Part shown: in pieces, positions 29,600 to 44,500 of the stretch
Layout: each line of letters begins with the position of its first letter
Numbering within the stretch: the stretch's first letter is position 1
Assembly: GCA_037975125.1 (NCBI GenBank)
Contig: CM075852.1
Span: forward strand, 14,508,011 to 14,572,010
Origin: Latrodectus hesperus
Lineage: Eukaryota > Arthropoda > Arachnida > Araneae > Theridiidae
Length of the DNA stretch: 64,000 bases
Direction of reading: 5' to 3'
The notes under the pieces: generated by a model
The model's database searches: none
Told to the model about the DNA's origin: nothing
The model's input: only the letters and a program-made list of their open reading frames with translations
Made by a program: the position numbers and the translations under genes

Positions 29600-30319
29600 A
29601 CTAAAGTTATTCAGCATTAGTAAAATGCAAAGCTTAAAAGTAGGGTAATGGATAATTTAACGTTACATTGATGTAATTCTATTAAGAACATGCAGTAAGT
29701 AGATTCATTTGTGTGATCACAGAAAACATTGTCAAACTGAGAAAGAGACATTTTTAACACCACTTTTTTTTCAAGAAACAAGTTTACCAAAATGTGGTAC
29801 AAGCAATGAACTATTCAAACAGAACTATTTTTGATTAAGCTACCGATTGCTACAAGACACGTCTCCACGAAGATTAAACTATTATAAATTAAACATGCTT
29901 TATGTTTGAATGCTCAAATAATCTGTAATGATATTTTGTACAGTAAATGGGCTGTCAAATTGCGTGAGAGCAGAAGATAAAATCTTTTTTTCACAGACAC
30001 GCATTGTTAATATTCTTTTTGTATGTCCATGAACCAGTATGCCATTTGAATGGTTAGTACTAATGTATCCATTTCAATGGTTCAGAATTTCTTCTAATTT
30101 TTTGAGGAATGATGTTTGTGAACCTTTGAAATCCATTTTAAACTGTAGATTGTGGTTGAATTAACCCTCGCGGGATAAAAAGGGACCATAAAACGGTAAA
30201 CAAATCATTTCTTTGATTATGAATCATAGAAATAAAAACCATTCAACAAGTCGGATTAACCTGTTCTATAACGATTTTCAATTTGCAAAGGATTTTTTTT
30301 AATGTAGTAATGTGTAAAT
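29600..30319. other. AT-rich spacer, nothing recognised
   Basis: No named repeat or gene was seen. It leads into a run of about 25 A at 30322-30346. Confidence 0.5.
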
Positions 30320-30321
30320 GT

Positions 30322-30346
30322 AAAAAAAAAAAAAAAAAAAAAAAAA
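30322..30346 (+). repeat. Poly(A) run of about 25
   Basis: Could be the tail of a + strand retroposon, but the upstream sequence is not recognised and no flanking duplication was found. Confidence 0.6.
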
Positions 30347-30519
30347 CAATATTCTTGAGAATAAAACATAGACGAAATTAATATACGCTTTCTCTTTGAT
30401 AAAAATTAAGAGATTAATTAAGAAGATTTAAAATTAATTAATAAGATTAAGTTTTTTAAATGATATTTGATTTTACTTTAGTTTTTGAATATTGAAAAAT
30501 ACAATGTTGTTGTTTTGTG

Positions 30520-30780
30520 CCAGCTAAGCTGGCAATATGGGGTGCGCAGTCACACTTTTTCAACAGAAAAATAATTTGGTGTTGAGTCCAACTTCTTCAG
30601 TACATGTCATGCCATAAATAACCCATTTATAGGATAGGCAACCATTCGCAAACCCATTCATACAAGGAAGGGACAAAGACAGAAGAGAGAGAGAGAGAGG
30701 AAAATATTTTCATGTCCGAAACGGGATTCAAATCCAGGACCTTTCTATCAATAGTCAGCCATTCTGCCCACTAGACACAC
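30520..30780 (-). repeat. tRNA-derived SINE, reverse orientation
   Basis: On the minus strand, AGTGGGCAGAATGGCTGAC (A box-like, 30775-30757) is followed by GGATTTGAATCCC (B box, 30735-30723) and a GA/TC-rich stretch at about 30682-30700. Its 5' end lies against the (TC)n(TA)n microsatellite that starts at 30781. The 3' limit near 30520 is approximate. Confidence 0.55.
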
Positions 30781-32310
<1,530 letters not shown>

Positions 32311-32339
32311 TATATATATATATGTATATATATAAGTAT

Positions 32340-33079
32340 TTTTATTCATATATTCCTTTTAATTAATTTATTATTAACGCTTAACAGGTCTAATAAAAAA
32401 AGCTTTCATAATTAAATTATTTTTAATTTTACAATTCCAGATACGGAAATAAATGATAATTATCATGTAAACAACGTGCTTTCTTAAAAAGTTAAAAATT
32501 TCGATTGCTTAAAAATTATTTTAAGCATTCAATTAAAGGTGGCTGAAATTTATTTTATGAATGCAGTTTTGTAGGATTTTAATCCCCAGTGAATAGGTTA
32601 CAAATCGTTATCAAATATCATTCTCAAGAATTAAGGTATTTTATTTATCAATTAATGCTTTCTAGAGAGATTATTCATACATAAAACCGGAACACTTTAT
32701 TTATGTGTCTGTTTGTGTGTTATAAACATTTATTTTTAAAAACAGAATTCTCCTGCTTTCATTGGATCTCAATTAAATTCCATTTTACATTTGGGAATTT
32801 ATTCGGAGTTACATGCTTAAAATTAAAATTTTGTTGATAAATTTTACAAGAGAATTTCTCAAATATGATTATTTTATTTCAGCTATAGAAATTGCTTATG
32901 TTGAAAAGAACTTTTCAGAAGAATAAATCATCTACAGAAGGTATTCACACACTGTATAACAATTTTAATTTTCTCGATGAAATTAAATATTAATTTAAAA
33001 ATAAAAATGTAATTGGCATCAAATAGTTATAGGGCTTAATGATCGTCTGCAGCATTAAAAATATTCTTTGCTTTTAAAC
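32340..33079. other. AT-rich spacer, nothing recognised
   Basis: No open frame, named repeat or inverted repeat was found. Confidence 0.5.
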
Positions 33080-34510
33080 GTTGCGAAAAATGAACAAAGA
33101 ATTGAAGGTTTTATTTTTGCGCTATCCGAAGAGAAATACTCTTATTCAATTATTAAAAAAAGATTTAAAAATGATGGTTTTAATATTTCTGCGAGTAAAA
33201 TAAGTTACTTATTTAATATGAAAGAAAAGAAACTTTAAAGTTTACATTTGAGTGGGGAAAAGGCGAAAAATGTATACACAACAAAGGTAAGTACACTCTT
33301 ATTAAATTTAATGTCACATGTTTTGAAGAAAAATCTTACTGCCCAAAGAACTACTGCAAAGTCATTAAATATCTCTGTTAGAAATATGAACAAATTTATA
33401 AAATCTGATTTATAAAGTTAATGAAAGCAAAAAACACCATGTTCATCGCCTAACACTGAAAGATGTTTCTAAGCGAAAGACTATATTATGGGTAGATTGT
33501 TGTATGAAAATTATTTGGCAGGTGAAAAATAAAAATATTTAGTTACAATTAATGGACTTTGGATTTATTTACTTGAAATAAGAAAAGTAGAAAAACATTT
33601 AAAACTTATAATTTGGATTACTATCAGAAGTATGTTTTAATACTTATTTTGAAAGAAGAAATTCAATTCCCCTATCAAAACAATTTTCATTGTGTTATGA
33701 TTCATCAGAAAAAGGTTTCATTTCATAATTCTAAATCATGGGTACCCAAACATTTTTTTTCTCGTGGACCGTTTTCATGGTTTTACTATTTTCGGTAGAC
33801 TCCCTGCTGCTACATTTCTACTGTATTCTCAAAACTACTAAAAAATATAACCCTAAATTGGGGGTGTTAAGAAGAAAAAAAGTAGCACATTTTCTTGTGT
33901 CCTATTTATTAAAATTATACTTGTGGTTATACAAAATTATAAACATTTATTATAACATACAATCAACAATTGACAAAAAATCAACAAATGTAAATCTGAA
34001 ATGTAAATCAACAATAAAAGATAGTCATACTTTTAATGAGACGGCGCATGGGCGGCACTTCGCAAATCTCGACATGTGGTGTACACTCTTGTACAATTAT
34101 CTATTGTTCTATTCAATTCTGTGTTTGAACTGAATCTCAAGTATTTTTAAGTACCTACCTAGTGAATGATGCTACCTGCCTACGTTGATAGGTAAATCCA
34201 AGCCAACGTTTTTGTTCGTTATTATGAAAACCAGAAAATTTTTCGTGGACCCCCACTTACAAATTGGGAGCCCCTGTTTTCTTTTCACATCTACGTAGAC
34301 CCCCGTGTGGTCTCCTATGGACCCCTTTGGGAACCAATGTTCTAACTCAATTGATCGATTTTTTGAAAAAAATGTAAAAGGAAGCCGTGATTGAAGTTAT
34401 AAATGCATCCCACCCAAGTCTCTCTGTTCCACCAACTGTGCATTTGGACTTTCAAAACAAGCTGCTTATAAATTCCCAAAGCATTGGAAGTAAGCGTAAA
34501 AACTGCGCAC
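33080..34510 (+). pseudogene. Mariner-like transposase relic interrupted by a hAT MITE
   Basis: Scattered motifs on the + strand: TAKSLNISVRNMNKFIKSDL (about 33354-33413) matching the second helix-turn-helix, then KQKTPCSS, LLYENYLAGE (about 33502-33528), YYQKYVL with FKEEIQFPYQNNFH (33616-33690) and MIHQKKVSFH (about 33699-33728), where the family usually has H-Q-D-K, so the catalytic Asp is lost. A 603-base MITE interrupts the gene at 33737-34339. After it the pieces DRFFEKN (about 34356), CIPPK (about 34402) and CAFGLSKQAA (about 34437) continue the same family order. Arthropod mariner-like transposases with this set of motifs are known (family recollection, not searched). Stops and frameshifts are numerous. 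Confidence 0.65.
33737..34339. mobile_element. hAT-type MITE, 603 bp, with 8-bp target-site duplication
   Basis: Left end CATGGGTACCCAAA and inverted right end CATTGGTTCCCAAA form imperfect terminal repeats of the C-A-x-x-G-G-T-x-C-C-C-A-A-A kind common to hAT elements. Flanking 8-mers are TTCTAAAT (33729-33736) and TTCTAACT (34340-34347), 7 of 8 identical. Subterminal motifs GTGGACC occur near both ends (33763-33769 and 34244-34250). There is no coding capacity: an internal 131-codon frame is low-complexity. It lies inside a decayed mariner-like gene and is younger than it. Confidence 0.8.
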
Positions 34511-34524
34511 AGTTTTATATAATG

Positions 34525-34745
34525 ATACTCGGATTGGGAAAGATTAATTCAGCGTTTTATTTCTTCAGTGGGTCGATAAAACTGAGTACCAAGTATGCTT
34601 GGGAACTAAACACTAGAAGTTTCGCGTTAGACTGACCGCCTATCCAGGGTATATGATTTGCATTCCATAGCCCTCGGTCACGAAAACAAATATGGGCACT
34701 GTAAGTCTTGATCAAACGGGCTGTCATGTCTTTGAGTTTAGTTTA
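34525..34745 (+). repeat. SINE family B, copy 2, 5'-truncated
   Basis: Carries the family core GGGTCGATAAAACTGAGTACC (first 20 bases at 34571-34590), GGGAACTAAACACT, TTAGACTGACCGCC, CGGTCACGAAAACA and ATATGGGCAC, without the pol III box region seen in copies 1, 3 and 4. The sequence beyond its end (to about 34870) also matches the sequence beyond copy 3. Confidence 0.75.
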
Positions 34746-34949
34746 TTATATGATGATAGTATCATATTAAAATAAATTCAGATTTTATAGAAAAACATAC
34801 TGCCGTTCTAATTCCTTTTGAATTTCAATTTTAAATGCTCTACAATGAGAAAGTAATTTTAAAAGTTCTCTCTGTCACACAGAGTCACGCATTTATAAGA
34901 ATATATTCTGTTTGAATGATCTAAATATACATTATATGTTACAATATTT

Positions 34950-37857
34950 GGTTTGGTGTCGTGTCCATTTGCTGTGAACTCAAATCATTCCATGTGCCGA
35001 AATCACGGCCTTGGCACAATGTGTATGATTTTATCATTATAGAGATTTCCCTGAAAAGGAAATTTGTCAATAACCTGCAAACTTCTTATGATGGCTGAGC
35101 AGTTAAAATATGTTCCAGGGAGAGCTCATCCTCAGGGCAGTTCATGCTCAATTTGTAAGAACTGGTGCAGCCTGTATTTATAGTCATTCCACAGAAGTAT
35201 TGGATTCTAAGTCTGGAAATAGTCCTAGTAATAATCTTGTCTGCGTTGATAACAGATAAACGATGTTCCATTTTGATGTGTTTTTCTTTCGGTTTGTATC
35301 TAGCGATTGCATTAGCGTCTCTTAAAGTTACGGTGCTGGGAGTTTTGAATTAAGGTCTCTCGCCTCCTTTGCAAGCCTTTCTCATTCTCAATGCAAAGGT
35401 GCATGAGCAGGTATTCACTGGAAAGTACAGCTTTTCCCAGGTGGAAAATTCCATTTAAATAATGATGGATATCTTGTGCGAGCCTGGAATCTTCATTCCC
35501 TATAGCCTCCAGGGAAGCCCTAGAATCACAGAAAATGACAAACCCAATAGCTTTATCAATATTATTCATTGAAATATACATTCGTAGGGGCTCTAGGATT
35601 GCCTTTAGTTCGCAAGTAAAACTAGAAGCAATGTTTCCTGCTTCAATACTTTTTTGCATTTTCTTGTCATTAGTCAGAGTGAGAGATATGCCTGCTCCAC
35701 CATTTAGAATCGTTTCATCTGAGGATTCGTCACTATGCATCTGCACAAGGTCATGTCCCACATAAATTTCCATGGTTGAAATTCCTTCAGCTTTAACAAT
35801 GGCCGCCGGCTCCTTTTCGGAAATCAAGTAGGTTCAAATTGATAACAGTATTTAGGGGAAGGCCAGATGATAGCACTAGTACCCGAAGCAAAGTAAATCT
35901 TTGATTTTATTTGAGACTTTGTCGTATTTCTTTATGAACTTCATGGTCATCTGGATTCATGGTAGTCATTATTGAGTCTGGATCTGTTGTTCCAGTTATT
36001 TGTAGCCATATGAGAGATAAGATTAGCAGCTATACTATTTGCCTTGTTGATAAATTTAATTATTTGATACTTTCTTCGATTATCAAGTGTCTGTAAGCCT
36101 CACTTCTGCTCGCTCTGTCTTGATGTTTTTAGTAGAGGAGACAGCTCCAATAATTATCTTAACTTCCCTGGCCTGAATCTTATCAAGTTTCCAGAGTGCT
36201 GACACAGAGTTATACGCCCAAACTGATAATGCATATTTTAGATTGGGCCTTAGTAGTAAAGCGTAAATAGCTTTGTGAGCTTGGGGGTTATCTCCCCTGT
36301 CAGTACCACAGAGACTTCTGATTATCTTTAATTTCTTAAGGGCCTTGTATGAAATGTTTTTGATATTTTTCGTGAACCGAAGTTCTGAGTTCAGAGTCAC
36401 ACCCAAATATTGTTCATCTTGTTAAATGGCACACCATCCATAGCTATAACTGGGTTAAAGTGCAATCTATGTCTTCTATCTGTTGTGAAAATCGTGTAAT
36501 TAGTTTTTTATGGATTGATCTGCAGCTTCAGTTCTCTAAACTTATTCATGATTCCGATTAAATATCTGTTGAGAGATCTTTCTGACTTTAAGATGTCGCT
36601 ACTTGTGTACCATACAGAAATGTGGTCCACATAGCATACGATCTTGGCACTTTGTCAATGTGCTGGTGTATATTTTTAACATAAAAAAGGAAAAGTAGAG
36701 GACTGAGCACAAAGTCCTGTGAAATTCCTCCCCATATTTTTCTCTCCTTAGAGTTAATTCCATTATATCTAAATCTAATCTTCCTGTCTCTCAGGAAGTC
36801 TGCAATCCAAAAAAAAAGGCATTGCATATTATATTATGTTTAGATGCAATTTTTTCCTCCATACTGTGTCAAAAGCAGATGTCATGTCAAGGAATACATC
36901 AGTTGTCTTTTCTGAAGGGCTGTTTTGTAAACCATCACTGACACTTTGGCGAAGATAGAAGAGTTGAACCTCTGTGACGTGTTGTTTTCTGAACGCAGTC
37001 TGATAGAAATAGAGCATATCTGTTTTATAATAAGTTCGCTCATAATTCTATAATAAATTATTCTTTCTGTAATTTTGCAGAGAATACTTGTTAGTGCGAA
37101 AGGTTTATAAATTTTACTCTTAGATGGCAGTCTTCCTGGTTCGAGTATTGAGATAATGATGGACGTTTTCCATGCCTTTGGAAGTTTTCCTTTATTCCAT
37201 GATAGATTAATAATTTCCATTAAGTATTTCATAGCTGTTTCTCCAAGATGCTTATCATCTTTTCAAATATTAGATCACTGCCTGGAGATTTCTTTGCATC
37301 CAATTCGTAAAGTGCAGCCTTCAGTTCTTGATATGTGATAGCCTTTGTGAAGACATCGTTGTTCCTGTATCTTCGAGCTTCCGGCAGGTATTTTTTAACG
37401 GTTTTATTCAACTTTTTGTTTTTCTTAATGAATAAAAGTTTATTTGTGTTTGAATAGTGCAGAGTTGACAGTAAGTTTGATGCTGCTATATTCGAAACTG
37501 CATCAGTACTAGAAATGCTGATAATGTATTTTGCATCTTTTCTTGAGTCTAAACCTTTACAGAAATCTGCCCATTTTAGCCTTTTAGATTTTGCTATTTC
37601 ATCTTCTACTCTTTTTATAGCCTCTGGGAACATTTATTTGTTCGTGCTTGTTATCTTCAGAAGTTCATTCATTTGTCCTTGATCAAGAAATCTATGTTAT
37701 GATCCTTCCAATATGGAACCCATTGTTTCTTCCTTTTACCTCGGGGAAACCTGTAACCCCTAGAAGGCGCGACGCCAGGTAGGGAATCGTGGAATGCCTC
37801 CAATAGTTCTCCAGTGAGTTGTAGAAGGGAAATAAAATACCTTCCTCGGGCCAACAA
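34950..37857 (-). pseudogene. LINE ORF2 relic: reverse transcriptase and RNase H
   Basis: Read on the minus strand from 37857 down. First comes a linker with WVPYWKDHNIDFLIK (about 37730-37685), then KKSPGSDLIF (RT entry), LPKAWKTSIIISILEPGRLP, TERIIYYRI, QTAFRKQHVTEVQLFYL, FLDMTSAFDTVWRKKL, GGISQDFVLSPLLFLFYV (the usual P-Q-G is changed) and the palm motif as YVDHI instead of Y-A-D-D, near 36635. Next are MGVTLNSELRF (36406-36374), and RNase H with SDESSDE, CELKAIL and FCDSRASLEAI (about 35740-35510). A Cys/His block ends the ORF near 35086. Endonuclease and ORF1 are missing. Several frame changes and the mutated palm show it is dead. The 3' limit near 34950 is an estimate. RNase H places it among I/R1/Jockey-like LINEs; it differs from the 48.3-53.5 kb element. 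Confidence 0.85.
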
Positions 37858-37880
37858 GTATAAATCTAGGTTAAATTATA

Positions 37881-38222
37881 CTTGAGGGTGCCCCTTGAAT
37901 TCTCTCCAAGCTGGGCGATATTATTCTATTTATGGTAACCCTAAACATTATTCTGAAATCCATTCATGGTTCTGATTGGTTTTCTTCTAATGATAAATTT
38001 AAACAATACCTGTAGGTGCTATTAGAGAATTCTGTGTACCTCAAAGTGAGGATATTCCAGCAAAATAAAGTGAGTACATTTTTTTTCTTTTTTTATGTGC
38101 TTACTGCATTATTTTTGAAATTTCATTGTGTTTTGGCCGCCATTACTGTTTGCACAGCATTCCGCGCGAACAGGATTGGCGCCAAACAAAAATTGCCAAT
38201 CTCGCCAAGGGGCACCCTCAAA
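37881..38222. mobile_element. 342-bp MITE with 16-bp inverted ends and TA duplication
   Basis: The left TTGAGGGTGCCCCTTG (37882-37897) is the perfect inverse of CAAGGGGCACCCTCAA (38206-38221). TA lies directly outside both ends (37879-37880 and 38223-38224). The middle holds no gene. A TA duplication points to the Tc1/mariner superfamily, but the ends match no autonomous element in this window. Confidence 0.75.
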
Positions 38223-38239
38223 TATATTTTTACCTTTTA

Positions 38240-39090
38240 ACCTTATTTTTTTTTTAACAAATCAATTATAAGCAGTCATTTTATATTGATAAATTAAATT
38301 ACATTACAGATACTCATTTTTCAATAGTTAGTTTTAGTGGACTATTAAAAAATTACTGAAATTCAGCTTAAAATAAATAAATGAAATTTTGTTTAGGAAA
38401 AATTACTTTTAATGAATTAAATTTGTTAAGTAAAATAAAAAAAAACTAAAAAGCATCTTCAATTTTTAGTTTCTTTGGTGAAATATACTTTAAAAAATGA
38501 CTTTAAAAAATTTCTATTTAAAATAGTGTGACTTTTCATTAAATACACAATTTTATATATAATAAATTTAATGTACTTAACCTAAATTTACCGCTTTGCA
38601 TGTCAAACATATTTTGTTTTCCAAAATTGTAAATTTTGAAATTGATGCCTTAAGTATTGCTTAATATAATATATATTAGATATTGCTTATTAGTCGATTG
38701 AAGTCAATATCATTTATTGTTATTCATTGTTACTATCATTACAAATTTCTTAAAATTGTTTAAAATGAATGATTAAGAATTTCCATTGAGAAAATTTATT
38801 GAAATAGAATATTTATAGTACTAATAAGCAGTAATAGCTAGGATATATTTATTTTTTCTGTGCTGTATCAAGATTTGAAATTTAAATGTATGTTAAACGC
38901 ACAGAGAGCAATTGATAAATAAAAAATCAGAATGTATGAAGCAGTATTAAAAAAATTTAAATTGTTTGAATCAATTATTAAACATTGCTAAAATTTTAAC
39001 ATTAATTATAATTTTTAACGAGCTTTGAGTATAGATTGCAGTTTTTAGAAGAAGTATCACGTCATATTGATTTACATTCTCTCTAGAATA
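38240..39090. other. AT-rich spacer; segment near 38258-38345 matches 47155-47250
   Basis: No gene. AAGCAGTCATTTTATATTG and the following TAAATTAAATTACAT (about 38271-38305) recur at about 47172-47207, with GGACTATT a little further on in both. This indicates an unrecognised interspersed AT-rich repeat. Confidence 0.5.
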
Positions 39091-39094
39091 AAGT

Positions 39095-39364
39095 CGATGA
39101 CTGAATGGTCAGCGCTCATGACTCATTAGCTGTTGGTTCTTGGTTCGAACCCCGATTCAGGCATGGATATTCCTTTCTTTTTTTCTCTGTGTTCTTTATT
39201 CTGAGATGAGAGTGAATGTGGTTCACCCTGTAAACGGGTTTGTGGTTGAGTGACGTGGGTTCACAGATGTCCACCAGCTAAGGATAAAGGAGTAGCAGTT
39301 TTTGACTTTCTTGTGGGGAAGGATTAGTCACTTGTGCCCACCATTAGGAAAAAAAAAAAAAACA
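39095..39364 (+). repeat. tRNA-derived SINE with poly(A) tail
   Basis: A box-like GATGACTGAATGGTCAGCGC (39096-39115) and a canonical B box GGTTCGAACCCC (39141-39152) are followed by a unique body containing TGGTTCACCCTGTAAACGGG and a tail of about 14 A at 39350-39363. The B box is a perfect match to the tRNA consensus. Not a functional tRNA, since the head lacks a closing acceptor stem. Confidence 0.7.
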
Positions 39365-39813
39365 ATCTCTTGAACAAAGTTAAAAACTGAATGATTTCGA
39401 TTTAGTTCATTTTACTTGTCAATGCTATATAATAACTTTATAGGAACAGGGTTTTGAATTCTGTTTCGTTTCTATAGTCTTAAAATCTATGGGAATGCTT
39501 TTCCATTGAACATGATAACGTACTTCATTTTATCGGATGCGAATGTCACACCACACAAAATTATTTTTACAAGAATATTATAAAACTAAGATGAGATTTC
39601 CTGGAAGAATGTAAAATATCAGTTAGGATATGGCCTGTGAAATCATTTGTGCTAAATCCTATGTAACAGCTTAAGATATTTTTCAAATGTATACTCGGTG
39701 ATGCCAGACTTGATACAATTCATCGATTATTAGTTAATACTATCAATGATTGCTTATATTATGTATGTACGATTTGGCTGCACAAAGTCATTTTTCTTAA
39801 TTCTTAATACATA

Positions 39814-41428
39814 CAGTTGGAAAAAAAAGTATTAGAACAGTAGAAAATTTTAAGTTTTCAAGGTAATAAAATGAAATATTTGTCACATAGTATTTATATA
39901 ATGTAATACTCTTACATAATTATTCATAGAGTAAAAGTAAAATAATTAGAATCAATATAGGATTTTAAAAATTTAAATAAAAGAAGATTTGCATTGCAAA
40001 AAAAGTATTAGAACATCGGACTTCAATATTGAATCATACATAAAATAACTAAAAATTCAAATGTGATACTAATACTTGGTATGTAGTCCTTTAGCTGAAA
40101 TTACTGCATCCAGATGTCCTGGTATAGATTCCACCAAATCTTTGGTGACATTTGATGACATGCTGTTCCAGGCATCTTGCAAAGCTTGCTTTAAACTTGC
40201 TTTACTTGTTATTGGAAATTTTCTCCCTTTTTCATCCAATAGATGCCACAAATGTACTATAGTATTCAGGTCTGGGGACTATGGGGGAGTTACCAATCTT
40301 CGGGGAACATTATATAATTCTTTGGTTTTGTTGGCAGTATGCTTGGGGGCTTGGGGTCTTGTTGAAAAATGAATGTCTTCTCTAACGCTAATCTCTTTGC
40401 ACTATCTTCCAAGTTATCTCGTAACACATCAATATATGACAAAGCTGTCATTTTATCATCAATGAACTGGAGATTTCCAACTCCATTGTAAGCCATACAG
40501 CCCCAGATCATGAAATTCCCTCCTCCGTGCTTTATAGGTTTCTGTACATTTTGAGCCTGAAAAGCAGTTCCTTTTCTTCTCCAAACTGTGAGCACGTGTT
40601 AAGGTTTGAAAATTTCAAATTTACTCTCGTCGGAAAAATTACATTTATCTAGAAATCTAATGATTTATTTTTATAATTTTTGGCAAATTCTAAGCGTTTT
40701 TTCCTGTTGATTTTTGAAAAAAAGGTTTTTTCTTGGCCGTCTTCCTTTTATAACATCATTATGCAATAAATTTCTAACTGTTTGAGGTCTTACAACCTTT
40801 CCTGAGATTGATTCAATATCTGTGGCCAACATCCTTGCACTTCCTATCGGACACTGCAGGGCATCTTTAACCAATTGTCGTTTTTCTCTGACAGTCAGTT
40901 TGCTTGGTCTCCCTGATCTTGGCCTATTATCCACAATCCCAGTTTCTGTTTTCTTTTTCAGAATGTTGTGAATTGCGCAAAGTGAAACATTCAACTTACT
41001 GGAAATTTCTCGAAATGTTTTGCCACGATTGAGCAGGTGAACGATTTGTTCTCTCTTCGCAAGGGAAATCCCTTTTATTTTGGGTGCCATGGCAGGAAAA
41101 GTCCACGTAAACTGAATTTCTACAAATCAGTAGTGAATGAGACAACCGCCCTTGACATTGATACGGTTGAAAGTAACCTTGAAAGTTTAATGACGTCATC
41201 AGCGCTGTAATTTGCATGTTTCTGCTTCTGTTCTAATACTTTTTATGCGATGCAAAATTTGCCATTTTTATTTTAATAATATTGTAATTATTTTTAAATT
41301 CTTTTTACTTAGTTATAATTTTCTAAGAAAATATTATCACATTTATAAACTGATTATACGATTTACTTGATTTTATTATCTTGAGAACTACAAATTTCTC
41401 ATTGTTCTAATACTTTTTTTGCCAACTG
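39814..41428 (-). mobile_element. Tc1-like transposon with long IR/DR-type ends
   Basis: The 1615-base element is bracketed by TA (39812-39813 and 41429-41430). The left CAGTTGGAAAAAAAAGTATT matches the inverted right CAGTTGGCAAAAAAAGTATT with one difference. The ends extend about 200 bases inward with AT-rich, weaker similarity, and each contains an inner copy of the tip motif: GCAAAAAAAGTATTAGAACA at 39996-40015, and its inverse at 41230-41256 in a slightly changed form. As with the element at 22919-24441, this is an IR/DR layout. It encloses a pseudogene at 40069-41090. Confidence 0.9.
40069..41090 (-). pseudogene. Tc1-like transposase lacking the catalytic Glu
   Basis: The start M-A-P-K-I-K-G at 41090 opens 139 clean codons covering both DNA-binding subdomains: EQIVHLLNRGKTFREISSKL, the linker GRPSKLTVREKRQLV, and VRPQTVRNLLHN. 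A stop near 40671 and later shifts follow. Further on are FSDESKFEIF (first Asp, about 40642-40613), NFMIWGCMAYNGVG (about 40520-40480), FQQD with PKPP replacing the usual N-D-P-K (second Asp, about 40375) and LNTIVHLWHLL (about 40270-40240), where the family has N-P-I-E-H-L-W. The Glu is Val and the Pro is Thr. The tail DAVISAKGLHTKY ends with TAG at 40069-40071. Even without the stops the protein would lack its third catalytic residue. Confidence 0.85.
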
Positions 41429-41924
41429 TATATCAAACTTTGTCCTAATATTCCTACTTATTTTTCTACTGATATTTGTAATCTCATGTGGCGCGAATTA
41501 TATATTCAAAATTTCACTGTTGTAACCTCATATTTTATCAGAAATCACAAAAATTTTAACATCTTGATTTTTTAATGATTTGATAAATGAGTTAGATTAT
41601 GATTGTATATGTATTAAAATATAATAATATTACATGCTGTAATATTTTATGTGTTATGAATAAGTTTATGTAACCCTATTGATTTTTCTTTTGATAAAAT
41701 ATAAAACATTCCATATGGACTATAATTTAAATTACATATCAATCAATATTTCACAGTTTGCCATTTGAATGAAGTTCTTTTATAAGAACAATTGCCACCA
41801 TAATTTTATTTATAAATTTGTTTCCGCAGTTCACTGAAGCAGATTTTAATTTTTTTAAAATTTCAATTATGATTATCACAATTAAAAAATATTTTACTCT
41901 TAAATTTTTTTGTTATTTGAAATA

Positions 41925-43355
<1,431 letters not shown>

Positions 43356-43359
43356 TTTG

Positions 43360-44290
43360 AAATCAAATATGATAAATTTTATAGTATTATTTGTTACATT
43401 TTAGAGTTATTTATTTTCCTTCTCTTCTCACAGTAATTTAATAAAAAAATTTATACATGTCTGCTATATTTTTAAATTCATTTCAAATAAAAATCATTCA
43501 CACATTAATAAATTTGCTTACACTAAAAAAAGGAGTATAAAAATAGCAAAAACAAAAAGTATTACATAAATAACAAAATGCTTATTCATTTCATAATTTT
43601 TTAGCTATTTCTCTTCTAAATACTTTGAAACTAAAATTTACAACCAAAGGGAAATCTTCTGTACACTTATGAGAAATAAAATGGCCATCAACAAATTGCA
43701 GCTAGAATTTAAATTGAGAGGAGAATTAAACACCAAAGTATTATTTGTTTAAATAAGTCTCATTAGATTCAACCACATTTACCTATCTAGAAGCAGAGAG
43801 ACTAACTCTCTAGTTACAGTTTCTCTGCCTTACATTCGAACAATTCATTCTGATACGGGGAATGTTTGTAGTGGTTCGGTGACTTAAAGCAAATAAACCG
43901 GTGTCTGCAACAAATGACTGAAAATATATTCCCTATCGACCACATTGCGAAATTCAATCTAGCTATACTTGGACAAGATGAATGCTGTACCTTCTTCGTG
44001 CACGGCTGTCAGAGTGGGTGCTTGTAAGTATTCTTGGAAGCAATCTAACAAATGAACATAAAAGCGCCTTACAACAGCCTAAGGCTCTCTCCTATAATGA
44101 TGATTTGAGTTCTCATGAAAATGATTTATATATTCCAGGACTTAATTTTCTCTAGTCGTAAGAGTGGAAAATCCGGTGTTAAGAGGGAAAGGTCTTGGGT
44201 TCAATATTACTTCATGTTTAATTACTTGAGATGGATGTTACTTTTGTTTTCTGCATGAATATCTGTTGAGGTGGATGCTTGTGAATTTTC
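43360..44290. other. Spacer without recognised genes; weak tRNA-like B box near 44210
   Basis: A more GC-balanced patch lies at 43780-44080. The sequence GGTCTTGGGTTCAATATT (44190-44207) resembles a B box but has no convincing A box or tail, so no SINE is called. Confidence 0.4.
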
Positions 44291-44294
44291 GGCA

Positions 44295-44500
44295 TATCTG
44301 TTGTATAATCCTTTAGGCGTATTTTTTAATTTTAGGCGATTATAAAAAATCTCGCCAAGTTGACGTTACGTATAAACTATGGTTGTTAAAATAGAATGCT
44401 GTTGAATATTCATAGTACCTTATTAACATACTAATAAATTTAGGTTAGCAAAAATGAACAGTTACAAAAAATTCACTAAATTTATAAAATGCGCCAAAAG
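44295..44500. mobile_element. Diverged relative of the MITE at 44778-45035
   Basis: Shares with that MITE, in order: TGTATAATCC, GCCAAGTTGACGTTACGTAT against GCCAAGATGACGTATCGTGA, TATAAACTATGGTTGTTAAAAT (20 bases or more) against TATAAATACTAGGGTTATC, ATAGAAT, and AGGTTAGC against AGGTTGCC. Its inverted ends are too decayed to place exactly. Confidence 0.55.

Noticed and set aside
30322..30346. Poly(A) run as a proof of a processed pseudogene
   Set aside because: No recognisable cDNA-like sequence upstream and no flanking duplication.
39096..39165. Possible functional tRNA gene
   Set aside because: Good B box, but no matching acceptor stem; the following body and A tail make it a SINE.
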